Below are positions 5,717-13,348 of a stretch of DNA of 17,711 nucleotides, piece by piece. Source of the stretch: CAZOKO01 sp964580455 (GTDB taxonomy: Bacteria > Desulfobacterota > WTBG01); the NCBI GenBank assembly GCA_964580455.1, contig CAZOKO010000054.1, positions 1 through 17,711 on the forward strand, written 5' to 3'. A program made the translations under genes and the position numbers. The notes under the pieces are model-generated. The model ran no database searches. It had not been told where the DNA came from and saw only the letters and a program-made list of their open reading frames with translations. Numbering within the stretch: the first letter of the stretch is position 1; each line of letters begins with the position of its first letter.

Positions 5717-5830
5717 TCATCCTTGTCTCTGTTTATGTTTTGGCCTCTCACAAATGACCCTGACTACCCCTTTGCGTTTGATGATTTTACATTTGCTACA
5801 TATCTTTTTTACAGAAGCTCTGACTTTCAA
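5717..5830 (-). CDS. rpmJ: 50S ribosomal protein L36 (zinc form)
   Basis: The 37-codon minus-strand frame encodes MKVRASVKKICSKCKIIKRK followed by GVVRVICERPKHKQRQG. C11, C14, C27 and H32 form the L36 zinc knuckle, so this is the C+ paralogue. The start is a TTG (5828-5830) with a strong AAAGGGGAG five bases upstream; no ATG is in frame near it. The gene sits in its usual place between infA and rpsM and is easily missed because of its size and start codon. Confidence 0.95.
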   Translation of the reverse strand: MKVRASVKKICSKCKIIKRKGVVRVICERPKHKQRQG

Positions 5831-5875
5831 TGGTGCTCCCCTTTACTTCAATAAGTTAGTCTAAAATGGTAAAAG

Positions 5876-6094
5876 TTATTTTTTCCGATGTATAATCCTT
5901 CCCCGGTTTAAATCGTAAGGAGAGAATTGAACGGTAACTCTATCACCGGGAAGTATTTTTATAAAATGCATTCTCATCTTGCCAGATATATGGGCAAGAA
6001 CTTTGTGCCCATTATCTAGTTCCACTCTGAACATTGCATTAGGCAATGATTCTAAAACGCTGCCCTCAACCTCAAAGGATTCTTCCTTAGCCAT
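5876..6094 (-). CDS. infA: Translation initiation factor IF-1
   Basis: This 72-residue OB-fold protein blocks the ribosomal A site during initiation with IF2 and IF3. Diagnostic segments are EGSVLESLPNAMFRVELDNG, VLAHISGKMRMHFIKILPGD and VTVQFSPYDLNRGRIIHR. I start it at the ATG 6092-6094 (MAKEESFEVEG), as in other IF1 proteins; an in-frame TTG at 6098-6100 would add two residues. No clear ribosome-binding site precedes either start. The gene follows adk directly (47-base gap). The map gene commonly found between them is missing. Confidence 0.97.
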   Translation of the reverse strand: MAKEESFEVEGSVLESLPNAMFRVELDNGHKVLAHISGKMRMHFIKILPGDRVTVQFSPYDLNRGRIIHRKK

Positions 6095-6141
6095 TTCCAA
6101 TAAGTTAGACGATTTTTATAAAAGTATGTAAGCGATGGTAT

Positions 6142-6786
6142 TTAGGTGTTAAAAATGTTTAGAAGCCTTTCTTTTATCTCTTCTATACTTCCAACTCCGT
6201 CAACGGAATGTAAGATGTCTTTTTCTTCATAGAAAGTTATCAGGGGGGCGGTTTGAGCCTGATATACTTTTAACCGGTTTCTAATAGTCTCTTCCCTGTC
6301 ATCATCCCTCTGGTAAAGCTCCCCCCCACATGAGTCACACAACCCCTCCTTCTCAGGCGGGTTGAAGGTTATATGAAAGCTTTCCCCGCACTTTCGGCAT
6401 ATCCTCCTTCCGGTAAGCCTTTTTATCAGTTCCTCATTAACGACTTCTATGTTAAACACGTACTTAAGCTTCAAACCCGCTTTAGACAGAGTGCTGTCCA
6501 GAGCTTCCGCCTGAGCAACCGTCCTGGGAAATCCATCCAGGATAAAGCCTCGGGCACAGTCTGCCTGCTGTAAACGTTCCTCTATGATACCTATTACCAA
6601 CTGGTCTGGAACCAGTGATCCTTGATCCATATATGTTTTTGCTTCAATCCCCAGAGGGGACCCTTTTTTAATGGCCTCCCTCAAAATATCACCGGTTGAT
6701 ATCTGGGGAATGTGGTAGGTGTCAATCAGGATCTTCGCCTGTGTTCCCTTCCCGCAACCGGGGGGACCAAGAAGTATTATATTCAT
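6142..6786 (-). CDS. adk: Adenylate kinase (zinc-lid type)
   Basis: This 214-residue cytoplasmic enzyme interconverts ATP + AMP and 2 ADP. The P-loop GPPGCGKGT is at residues 7-15, the AMP-site segment STGDILRE follows at about 30-37, and DGFPRT is at 84-89. The LID contains four cysteines (130, 133, 150, 153) as CRKC...CDSC, the structural zinc site of the long-form enzymes. DDDREETIRNRL follows with the conserved arginines. Length is typical. It sits in the spc cluster 56 bases after secY, as in many bacteria. Only a distant GGAAG precedes the ATG. Confidence 0.98.
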   Translation of the reverse strand: MNIILLGPPGCGKGTQAKILIDTYHIPQISTGDILREAIKKGSPLGIEAKTYMDQGSLVPDQLVIGIIEERLQQADCARGFILDGFPRTVAQAEALDSTLSKAGLKLKYVFNIEVVNEELIKRLTGRRICRKCGESFHITFNPPEKEGLCDSCGGELYQRDDDREETIRNRLKVYQAQTAPLITFYEEKDILHSVDGVGSIEEIKERLLNIFNT

Positions 6787-6842
6787 AAATATTTTACGCT
6801 TCCATTACTTGAAAGATTTTTAACTTGAATTAAGGAGCGGTT

Positions 6843-8168
6843 TTAGCGACGTCCCTTTAACTGCCCCTTTTTTAAAAACCCCTCGTAGTGGCGGGAAAGC
6901 ATATGAGATTCCATTTGAGACACCGTATCCATGGCCACTCCCACTACGATCAGCAGGGCTGTACCCCCAAAATAGAAGGGGATATTAAGCTTATAAATGA
7001 GGATGGAAGGCAAAACGCATACGGCCGCTACGTACAGTGCCCCACCCAGGGTAATCCTCGTCAGTACCTTGTCTATGTAATCAGAGGTCTTCTTGCCAGG
7101 TCTGATTCCAGGAATATATCCTCCATATTTCTTCATGTTATCAGCTACATCAACAGGATTGAAGATTACGGCAGTATAAAAATAGCAAAAGAATATGATG
7201 AAAGTTACATAAAGGAGATTATATAAAATGGTGGCTGGCCCCAAGCTGTTCAGTATGGTACTGATCCAGGGATGAGCCTCCAAGATATCCTTGGGGATAA
7301 AGTTTGTAATAGTTAAAGGAAACATCAGGATAGAAGAGGCAAAGATAGGGGGTATCACCCCTGCCATATTGACTTTCAGGGGGAGATGAGTGCTCTGCCC
7401 CCCGTACATTTTCCTGCCAACAACCCTCTTTGCATATTGTACCGGAATGCGACGTTGCCCCTGCTCAGCGAAAACGATAATGCCCACTACTACAATCATA
7501 AAAGCAAAGATGATAAGGATAAAAAGCGGGCTCATTTCACCTGTTTTGTAAAGCCTCACGGTATTACCAAAGGCTGAAGGGATACCAGCTACAATACCGG
7601 CAAAAATTATGAGTGAGATCCCGTTACCTATTCCTCTTTCTGTTATCTGCTCCCCCAGCCACATAATAAATGCAGTTCCCGCAGTGAGCGTGATGATGGT
7701 CATCAGCCTGAAGGGCCAACCAGGATTGAAAACCACGCTTTCTCCGCCAGGGCCAACCATCTTCTCAAGGGTGACACTTATTCCAAGACCCTGGATGATG
7801 CTCAACACAACAGTTGCATAACGGGTATATTGGGTAATCTTTTTGCGTCCGGCCTCTCCTTCTTTGGAGAGTTTCTCCAAGTAAGGGATTACTACTGTTA
7901 ATAGTTGAAAGATGATGGATGCACTGATGTAAGGCATGATGCCTAGGGCAAACACCGACAATTGTTGAAGAGCACCCCCGGAAAACATGTCAAAGAGGCC
8001 AAAGAGAGTATCTTTTGCCTGCTCAAAGAAGGAAACAAGGGCTTGGGTGTCAATGCCTGGAGTAGGAACGTGAACACCAATCCGGTACACTGCCAGCAGC
8101 AGAAAGGTAATGGTGACACGTCTTCTCAATTCCGGAATTTTAGGGATATTTTGGAACCCGCCGAGCAT
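6843..8168 (-). CDS. secY: Protein translocase subunit SecY
   Basis: This 441-residue inner-membrane protein is the channel of the Sec translocon, working with SecE, SecG and SecA. Ten hydrophobic membrane segments are visible. Family signatures are GVHVPTPGID near the N-terminus, LGIMPYISASIIFQLL in TM2, and the cytoplasmic loop QRRIPVQYAKRVVGRKMYGG with positively charged residues for ribosome/SecA contact. The FNPVDVADNMKKYGGYIPGIRPG loop is also conserved. Start ATG lies 3 bases after the rplO stop, suggesting translational coupling; no good ribosome-binding site is near. Confidence 0.99.
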   Translation of the reverse strand: MLGGFQNIPKIPELRRRVTITFLLLAVYRIGVHVPTPGIDTQALVSFFEQAKDTLFGLFDMFSGGALQQLSVFALGIMPYISASIIFQLLTVVIPYLEKLSKEGEAGRKKITQYTRYATVVLSIIQGLGISVTLEKMVGPGGESVVFNPGWPFRLMTIITLTAGTAFIMWLGEQITERGIGNGISLIIFAGIVAGIPSAFGNTVRLYKTGEMSPLFILIIFAFMIVVVGIIVFAEQGQRRIPVQYAKRVVGRKMYGGQSTHLPLKVNMAGVIPPIFASSILMFPLTITNFIPKDILEAHPWISTILNSLGPATILYNLLYVTFIIFFCYFYTAVIFNPVDVADNMKKYGGYIPGIRPGKKTSDYIDKVLTRITLGGALYVAAVCVLPSILIYKLNIPFYFGGTALLIVVGVAMDTVSQMESHMLSRHYEGFLKKGQLKGRR

Positions 8169-8171
8169 ATC

Positions 8172-8612
8172 TTAAACTGTTTCTACCTTTCCCCCTGCAG
8201 CCTCGATCTTTTCTTTAGCAATTCTACTGCATGAGTGAACCTTCAAGGTCAGGGGATAGTTGATTTTACCCTCTCCTAGCACCTTAATACCTGTGTTAGA
8301 CTTTTTAACCAGACCGGAGGTGATTAATGTTTGCACATCGACCAGACTACCCGTTTCAAACCTTGCCAAATCTCTGATATTTACGGTGGCAAATCTCTTT
8401 TTGAAAATATTATGGAATCCCCTTTTGGGCAGTCTCCGCTTGAGGGGCATCTGCCCACCTTCAAAACCAGGATGAACACCTCCGCCAGATCTGGAATTTG
8501 CGCCTTTGTGACCCCGGCAGGAAGTCTTGCCATGTCCTGAACCAGGACCTCTGCCTACCCGCTTTCTCTTTTTTATAGCACCTTTAGGAGGTTTTAATTG
8601 ATTTATTTTCAT
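8172..8612 (-). CDS. rplO: 50S ribosomal protein L15
   Basis: This 146-residue late-assembly protein of the large subunit has the glycine- and arginine-rich family start: MKINQLKPPKGAIKKRKRVG followed by RGPGSGHGKTSCRGHKG and RSGGGVHPGFEGGQMPLKRR. The second half (residues about 75-146) is the L18e/L15 globular fold ending SRIAKEKIEAAGGKVE. It ends just before secY and follows rpmD by 28 bases. Confidence 0.98.
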   Translation of the reverse strand: MKINQLKPPKGAIKKRKRVGRGPGSGHGKTSCRGHKGANSRSGGGVHPGFEGGQMPLKRRLPKRGFHNIFKKRFATVNIRDLARFETGSLVDVQTLITSGLVKKSNTGIKVLGEGKINYPLTLKVHSCSRIAKEKIEAAGGKVETV

Positions 8613-8640
8613 TCTCTTTAACAGTTTAGATTAAAATCAT

Positions 8641-8820
8641 CTATTCAACAACTTTAACGAGGTGATTTACTTTATTTATCATCCCTCTCACCTGAGGAGT
8701 ATCTTTTAAAACTACAGTTTTATGGAGCTTTCCCAATCCCAAACTTTTAAGTGTCAGTCTATGTTTTGGGGGCCGACCAATTCCGCTTTTTATAAGGGTA
8801 ATTTTCAGTTCCTTACTCAT
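8641..8820 (-). CDS. rpmD: 50S ribosomal protein L30
   Basis: This small frame encodes 59 residues beginning MSKELKITLIKSGIGRPPKH and continuing with RLTLKSLGLGKLHKTVVLKD, TPQVRGMINKVNHLVKVVE. The sequence matches the bacterial L30 pattern: K-x-T-L-I-x-S-x-I-G, the L-x-x-L-G-L-x-K-L block, and the RGMI-x-x-V-x-H-L end. It lies in the usual position between rpsE and rplO. GGAGGTG lies 12 bases before the ATG, a long spacing. Confidence 0.97.
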   Translation of the reverse strand: MSKELKITLIKSGIGRPPKHRLTLKSLGLGKLHKTVVLKDTPQVRGMINKVNHLVKVVE

Positions 8821-8861
8821 GGTAATAGTTTACACCTCCACGCAGAAAAACAGTATGTTCT

Positions 8862-9347
8862 TTATTCGCCCGTGCCAAGCCTTTTCTGAATTTCCTCAGA
8901 CTTCCTAAGCTGTTTTAAAGCGCTGAGAGTTGCTTTAACAGTGTTATGGGGATTATGCGATCCCAAACATTTAGTAAGAATATTTTTGATGCCCGCAGCT
9001 TCAATAACTATTTTTATTGCCCCACCAGCAATGACACCTGTTCCTTCTGAAGCTGGTTTCAAAAATACTTTGCTGGCTCCGTAGCGGCCTATTATTTCAC
9101 AAGGGATAGTCCCATTTACTACAGCAACCTTCGTAAGATTCTTCTTCGCTTGCTCGACCCCCTTTCGTATTGCTTCGGGAACTTCGTTTGCCTTTCCCAG
9201 GCCGTTTCCTACCCAGCCGTTCCCATCACCCACTACAACAACAGCACTGAAACTGAAACGACGACCGCATTTAACTACCTTTGCTACTCTATTAATGTGG
9301 ACGACTCTATCTTCCAAGCTCAGTTCATTTACATTTTCTGTAGTCAA
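8862..9347 (-). CDS. rpsE: 30S ribosomal protein S5
   Basis: This 161-residue protein contributes to the mRNA entry region and decoding accuracy. The double-stranded-RNA-binding-like N-domain reads EDRVVHINRVAKVVKCGRRF then GDGNGWVGNGLGKANEVPEA. The C-domain includes GRYGASKVFLKPASEGTGVI and GSHNPHNTVKATLSAL. The start is TTG at 9345-9347: GGAGG is seven bases upstream and no ATG or GTG is in frame nearby. It is followed by rpmD (41 bases) and preceded by a 104-base spacer holding a repeat-like element. Confidence 0.98.
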   Translation of the reverse strand: MTTENVNELSLEDRVVHINRVAKVVKCGRRFSFSAVVVVGDGNGWVGNGLGKANEVPEAIRKGVEQAKKNLTKVAVVNGTIPCEIIGRYGASKVFLKPASEGTGVIAGGAIKIVIEAAGIKNILTKCLGSHNPHNTVKATLSALKQLRKSEEIQKRLGTGE

Positions 9348-9407
9348 CCACTCACCTCCTAAAATTGTGACGGTGTTATATTGAAACTCACTGTAAACTT
9401 ATTACAA

Positions 9408-9444
9408 TTACTCACTGCAGAAGATGCTAAGATCGCAGAGGTAA
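9408..9444. repeat. Imperfect hairpin in the rpsE-rplR spacer
   Basis: TTAC...CTGC and GCAG...GTAA (outer arms at 9408-9418 and 9435-9444) pair around a small internal loop, enclosing about 16 bases. The sequence (CTCTGCGATCTTAGCATCTTCTG on the minus strand in part) resembles, from memory, CTCTGCG-rich intergenic repeats found in many environmental bacterial genomes. It lies in one of the two longest spacers of the ribosomal block and lacks a T run, so it is not a terminator. Confidence 0.45.
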
Positions 9445-9451
9445 TAAATTG

Positions 9452-9820
9452 TTAAAACTTCAGGCCGCCTTCTCTGGCTGACTGGGCAAGCGCCTTAATC
9501 CTGCCGTGAAACAAAAAACCGTTACGGTCAAATACCACCATAGCTATATTCTTTCCCAGACACTTTTGGGCCAGGAGCTCCCCTACTTTTTTTGCCGCCT
9601 CTACATTGCCGGTATGTTTTAAAACTCCCTTAAGTTCCGGGCTTAAGGTGGAAGCAAATACACTGGTGTGTCCCGTTGTATCATCTATAATTTGAGCATA
9701 AATATGCTTATTGCTTCGATATACATTGAGTCTGGGATGTGCCGGACTGCCCTTTACCTTTTTTCGTACTCTCCGCCTTCGTCTTAACCAGGCACCTTTT
9801 TTTGTTAATTGTGGAGACAT
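9452..9820 (-). CDS. rplR: 50S ribosomal protein L18
   Basis: This 122-residue protein binds 5S rRNA with L5 in the central protuberance. The arginine-rich N-terminus (LRRRRRVRKKVKGSPAHPRL) is followed by NVYRSNKHIYAQIIDD, GELLAQKCLGKNI and the closing VVFDRNGFLFHGRIKALAQS, AREGGLKF. AGGAAG precedes the ATG. It follows rplF by 32 bases. Confidence 0.98.
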   Translation of the reverse strand: MSPQLTKKGAWLRRRRRVRKKVKGSPAHPRLNVYRSNKHIYAQIIDDTTGHTSVFASTLSPELKGVLKHTGNVEAAKKVGELLAQKCLGKNIAMVVFDRNGFLFHGRIKALAQSAREGGLKF

Positions 9821-9852
9821 TTTATCTTCCTGAACAATCGTCTAAAAATCGT

Positions 9853-10392
9853 TTACTTAATCCCCTTTTTGCCTATCTTTCTCTTGATGATTTCGTCTAT
9901 GTATTTAATACCTTTGCCTTTGTAAGGTTCTGGCTTTTTGAAGCTTCTAATGACCGCTGCAGTTTCTCCGACCAGCTGTTTATCTATCCCTTCTAGGGTT
10001 ATTTTTGTCTGTTTTTCAACCATGGCTGTAATGCCTTTGGGTAATTCAAAGTGAACAGGATGAGAGTACCCCAGAGAGAGGTGAAGAGAAGAACCCTTAA
10101 GCTCAGCCCGATAACCTATACCAACAAGCTCCAGGCTCTTTTCAAAACCCTTACTGACACCCGTAATCATATTATCGATAAGGCTTCTGGTTAAACCGTG
10201 TAATGCACTGGAATTCTTATGATTAGATTTATTTGAGATAGCTACAGTATCTTTTTCTACTGATACAACAATTCCCGGTGGCACCTTCTGGGTTAAATGC
10301 CCCTTTGGACCATTTGCTTTTACTAAAGAGTTACCTACATCTACTTTTACTCCATCGGGAATTTTAATGAGCATTCTCCCAATACGAGACAT
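9853..10392 (-). CDS. rplF: 50S ribosomal protein L6
   Basis: This 179-residue protein lies near the factor-binding site of the large subunit. MSRIGRMLIKIPDGVKV begins the family pattern, and two homologous beta domains follow. The diagnostic C-terminal motif PEPYKGKGIKY is at residues about 155-165. AAGGAG lies seven bases before the ATG. Length is typical. Confidence 0.98.
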   Translation of the reverse strand: MSRIGRMLIKIPDGVKVDVGNSLVKANGPKGHLTQKVPPGIVVSVEKDTVAISNKSNHKNSSALHGLTRSLIDNMITGVSKGFEKSLELVGIGYRAELKGSSLHLSLGYSHPVHFELPKGITAMVEKQTKITLEGIDKQLVGETAAVIRSFKKPEPYKGKGIKYIDEIIKRKIGKKGIK

Positions 10393-10458
10393 GCTTTTGC
10401 TCCTTCAGTGAAACTTTCCTGGTTATGTTCTACTAGTCAAATTAAGGAGTAACAACTA

Positions 10459-10857
10459 TCACCATACAAAACAGAGGACCTCGCCTCCTATATGGAGATT
10501 CCGTGCCTCCCGGTCAGTTACAACCCCTTTGGAGGTTGATAAAATGGCCAAACCCATACCACTCATTACCGAGGGAATGGCATTTTCTCGGGAATAGATT
10601 CTTAAGCTCGGTTTGCTTACCCTTTTGAGTCCTGAAATGATAGGCTGATTTTGCTCATCATAGCGGAGAAAGATTCGCAGAGTTTTTTTGTTATTATCCC
10701 CGCTTAATACCTTAAAGTTCTTAATATAGCCTTCCCTCTTTAGCAAATTCGCTACACTTACTTTCAGGCGAGATGAAGGAATATCAGCCTTTTCAAATTT
10801 TGCCTTGTTAGCATTTCTTATTATAGTCAGCATATCAGCAAGTGGATCAGTGAGCAT
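10459..10857 (-). CDS. rpsH: 30S ribosomal protein S8
   Basis: This 132-residue primary 16S rRNA-binding protein has the family N-terminus DPLADMLTIIRNANKA and the C-terminal signature STSKGVVTDREARNLHIGGE followed by VLCFVW. In E. coli S8 represses the spc operon near rplE; I could not identify that site here. GGAG is eight bases before the ATG. It follows rpsZ by 27 bases. Confidence 0.98.
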   Translation of the reverse strand: MLTDPLADMLTIIRNANKAKFEKADIPSSRLKVSVANLLKREGYIKNFKVLSGDNNKKTLRIFLRYDEQNQPIISGLKRVSKPSLRIYSRENAIPSVMSGMGLAILSTSKGVVTDREARNLHIGGEVLCFVW

Positions 10858-10884
10858 GAGTAAACTCCTAAAAAAGCTCTGTGG

Positions 10885-11070
10885 TTACCAACAGGATTTG
10901 ATGACGCCCGGAATCTCGCCCTGTAAAGCCAGTTTCCTGAAGCAGATTCGACACATGTCAAATTTCCTGTAGTATCCCCTGGGCCTCCCACAGAGGGGAC
11001 ATCTGTTATACTCTCTTACAGAAAATTTCTTCGGCCGTTTTGCCTTTGCTATTAAAGATTTCTTTGCCAC
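10885..11070 (-). CDS. rpsZ: 30S ribosomal protein S14, zinc-binding type Z
   Basis: This 61-residue protein is the short C+ form of S14. Cysteines 24, 27, 40 and 43 (CPLC...CRIC) form the zinc site, followed by FRKLALQGEIPGVIKSCW. The start is GTG at 11068-11070 with GAGGT five bases upstream. Deltaproteobacteria and Gram-positives commonly carry this form, whereas gamma- and betaproteobacteria usually carry the longer cysteine-free S14. It is in its usual place between rplE and rpsH. Confidence 0.98.
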   Translation of the reverse strand: MAKKSLIAKAKRPKKFSVREYNRCPLCGRPRGYYRKFDMCRICFRKLALQGEIPGVIKSCW

Positions 11071-11116
11071 TTATTACCTCAACCTTTGATTCATCATTAA
11101 GAATCCGGTATATCCT

Positions 11117-11656
11117 TCAATCCCTGAAGGGCATACCGAGAAGTCCCAGTAGAGCCTTCCCTTCTTCATCTGTTTTTGCAGTGGTGACAACGTTTATACT
11201 TAACCCCTTTATCTTGTCAATTTTGTCATAGTCAATTTCTGGAAAGATGATTTGTTCTTTGATGCCCAGTGAATAATTTCCTCTTCCATCAAATGACTTG
11301 CCGGAAACACCTCTAAAATCTCTAACTCTGGGCAACGAAACGTTAACCAGTCGGTCAAAAAACTCATACATTCTGTTTTCTCTCAGAGTAACCATACAGC
11401 CAATGGACATTCCCTTTCGGAGCTTGAAATTTGCGATAGATTTTTTTGCCTTGGTAGTCACTGGCTTCTGGCCAGTGATTACCATAAGCTCGTTGGTGGC
11501 AGAATCCAGAATTTTTATGTTTTGAATAGCCTCCCCCAGCCCCATATTAACTAATATTTTCCCCAATCTCGGAACCTGCATCCTATTCTTGTAGCTGAAT
11601 TCCTTCATCAGCCTGGGCACCAGTTCCTTATGATAAAGTTCTTTTAATCGATCCAT
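11117..11656 (-). CDS. rplE: 50S ribosomal protein L5
   Basis: This 179-residue protein binds 5S rRNA and contacts P-site tRNA at the central protuberance. Recognisable segments are VPRLGKILVNMGLGEA, TGQKPVTTKAKKSIANFKLR, LRENRMYEFFDRLVNVSLPR and the VRDFRGVSGKSFDGRGNYSL block. It ends ALLGLLGMPFRD. AAGGAA lies six bases before the ATG. Confidence 0.98.
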   Translation of the reverse strand: MDRLKELYHKELVPRLMKEFSYKNRMQVPRLGKILVNMGLGEAIQNIKILDSATNELMVITGQKPVTTKAKKSIANFKLRKGMSIGCMVTLRENRMYEFFDRLVNVSLPRVRDFRGVSGKSFDGRGNYSLGIKEQIIFPEIDYDKIDKIKGLSINVVTTAKTDEEGKALLGLLGMPFRD

Positions 11657-11684
11657 GTACAGTTCCTTGAATAACTAAATACAA

Positions 11685-12011
11685 TCAAAGGTCAATGAGT
11701 TCACCGCACTTCTTACAATACCGAACCTTATTCCCATCCTCCAGTGTTTTCCGTCCTACCCTTACGGTCGAATTGCATTTGTTACAGACTATCATTACAT
11801 TTGAAATGTGAACGGGTGCCTCTTTTTCGACGATTCCTCCCTGCTTGGCCTTAGCACCTGGTCGAGTATGCCTTTTAACAAAATTGATTTTTTCAACCAT
11901 CACACACTCTTTTTGGGAAATCACATTTAGTATTTTACCTGTTTTCCCCTTCTCTTTTCCTGCGATGACCATTACCTGGTCATCTTTTTTGAAGTGAAGC
12001 TTTGTTGACAT
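11685..12011 (-). CDS. rplX: 50S ribosomal protein L24 with zinc-ribbon C-terminus
   Basis: This 108-residue assembly-initiating protein has the KOW motif at residues 10-35 (DQVMVIAGKEKGKTGKILNV) and the L24 segment GGIVEKEAPVHISNVMIVC. Cysteines 76, 79, 99 and 102 (CNKC...CKKC) make a zinc-ribbon pattern seen in many but not all bacterial L24 proteins. GGAG precedes the ATG. It follows rplN by 37 bases. Confidence 0.98.
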   Translation of the reverse strand: MSTKLHFKKDDQVMVIAGKEKGKTGKILNVISQKECVMVEKINFVKRHTRPGAKAKQGGIVEKEAPVHISNVMIVCNKCNSTVRVGRKTLEDGNKVRYCKKCGELIDL

Positions 12012-12048
12012 AAGCAGGTCTCCTTAAAAGAAAGAGTTCCTTCGTAAC

Positions 12049-12417
12049 CTAAAGCACTTCTGGAGCAAGAGAAATAATTTTCATAAATTTTTTAGCTCTA
12101 AGCTCCCTTGCAACTGGTCCAAAAATACGCGTACCGACAGGTTCGTTCTGAGGATTGATTAAAACTGCCGAGTTGTTCCCAAAACGGATATAGGTACCAT
12201 CCGGTCTTCTGATCTCCTTGGTTGTGCGCACAACTACTGCCTTCATCACGGAGCCTTTCTTTACTTTGGAATTTGGGATAGCTTCTCTTACAGACACAAC
12301 AATAACATCCCCGACCGTGGCATATCTTCTCCTTGTTCCACCGAGGGTCTTGATACAAAAAAGCTTTTTAGCACCAGAATTATCTGCTGCTTCTAGAATT
12401 GTCTGTTCTTGGATCAT
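12049..12417 (-). CDS. rplN: 50S ribosomal protein L14
   Basis: This 122-residue protein sits at an intersubunit bridge and is among the most conserved ribosomal proteins. MIQEQTILEAADNSGAKKL starts the family pattern; KKGSVMKAVVVRTTKEIRRP and FGPVARELRAKKFMKIISLA follow. Length is the family norm. No convincing ribosome-binding site is visible before the ATG, so translation may be coupled to rpsQ upstream (41-base gap). Confidence 0.98.
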   Translation of the reverse strand: MIQEQTILEAADNSGAKKLFCIKTLGGTRRRYATVGDVIVVSVREAIPNSKVKKGSVMKAVVVRTTKEIRRPDGTYIRFGNNSAVLINPQNEPVGTRIFGPVARELRAKKFMKIISLAPEVL

Positions 12418-12458
12418 GATAATGAATAAAGAGTGAACGTTATTAACTAAGTGGACAG

Positions 12459-12716
12459 TTAGACTTTCTCTTCTATAACCTCTCTAATTCTCCATCTTTT
12501 ATGCTTACTTAAAGGCCGATTCTCTACAATAAGAACTTTATCTCCAACTTTACACTGGTTGTTTTTGTCGTGGACCTTATATTTAGTCCTCCTCTTTACC
12601 TGTTTCCTGTAAATAGGATGCTTTACCAGGCGACTGCTTTCTACCACCACTGTTTTATCCATCTTATCGCTAACGACCATACCAATTATTGTTTTTTTTG
12701 TTCCTCTTGAAGCCAT
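12459..12716 (-). CDS. rpsQ: 30S ribosomal protein S17
   Basis: This 85-residue OB-fold protein binds 16S rRNA early in assembly. GMVVSDKMDKTVVV, the central HPIYRKQVKRRTKYKVHD, and the end DKVLIVENRPLSKHKRWR are family hallmarks. AGGA lies seven bases before the ATG. It follows rpmC by 17 bases. Confidence 0.98.
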   Translation of the reverse strand: MASRGTKKTIIGMVVSDKMDKTVVVESSRLVKHPIYRKQVKRRTKYKVHDKNNQCKVGDKVLIVENRPLSKHKRWRIREVIEEKV

Positions 12717-12733
12717 ATTTAAATCCTAATTAT

Positions 12734-12919
12734 CTACTTTTTTTCTCTGATAATAGTTTTTACTCTGGCTAAATCTTTTTTCAGCTGTGGAATCCTCATC
12801 CTATTTTCGAGCTGTGAAGCAGCCAGTTGGAATCTCAGATTGAATAATTCCTCCGCGATATCCAGTTCCCGTTGTTTAAGCTCCTCGATATTGAGCTCTC
12901 TAATTTCACTAGCTTTCAT
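12734..12919 (-). CDS. rpmC: 50S ribosomal protein L29
   Basis: This 61-residue two-helix protein lies near the exit tunnel and the trigger factor/SRP docking site. MKASEIRELNIEEL, LFNLRFQLAASQLEN and KDLARVKTIIREKK are typical. Its ATG overlaps the rplP stop by four bases (ATGA), with AGGAG inside the end of rplP, a sign of translational coupling. Confidence 0.98.
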   Translation of the reverse strand: MKASEIRELNIEELKQRELDIAEELFNLRFQLAASQLENRMRIPQLKKDLARVKTIIREKK

Positions 12920-13329
12920 GTCTGACTCCTGGAGAGGAATTTAGTGGCAAGGGGAATCTTATGTCCAGCCAGCCTGCATGCCTCTCGAGCAATTTCCTCA
13001 GGAACCCCCTCCAACTCATAGAGAATCCTTCCCGGCTTTATTACTGCAACCCACTCTGCAGGATCTCCCTTGCCCTTGCCCATCCTGACTTCAGCCGGTT
13101 TGTTGGTTATAGGCTTATCAGGAAATATTCTAATCCAGACTTTCCCAACCCGCTTAATGTGGCGGGTTATCACAATCCTTGCCGCTTCGATTTGTTTGGC
13201 AGTCAACCAGCCACACACTTCAGCCTGAAGACCATAGTCACCAAAGGAAAGATAACATCCTTTATTAGCAATCCCTTTCATCCTCCCTCTCTGCTGTTTT
13301 CTATGCTTTACCTTCTTAGGTGATAACAT
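12916..13329 (-). CDS. rplP: 50S ribosomal protein L16
   Basis: This 137-residue protein helps shape the A-site tRNA entry corridor. I start it at ATG 13327-13329 because MLSPKKVKHRKQQRGRMKG is the conserved N-terminus and AGAGG is seven bases upstream. A longer reading to 13398 would run into rpsC and has no support. Later signatures are GKVWIRIFPDKPITNKPAEV, RMGKGKGDPAEWVAVIKPGR and EACRLAGHKIPLATKF. The stop overlaps rpmC by 4 bases. Confidence 0.98.
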   Translation of the reverse strand: MLSPKKVKHRKQQRGRMKGIANKGCYLSFGDYGLQAEVCGWLTAKQIEAARIVITRHIKRVGKVWIRIFPDKPITNKPAEVRMGKGKGDPAEWVAVIKPGRILYELEGVPEEIAREACRLAGHKIPLATKFLSRSQT

Positions 13330-13348
13330 TAATTGCCTCTTTTGTACT

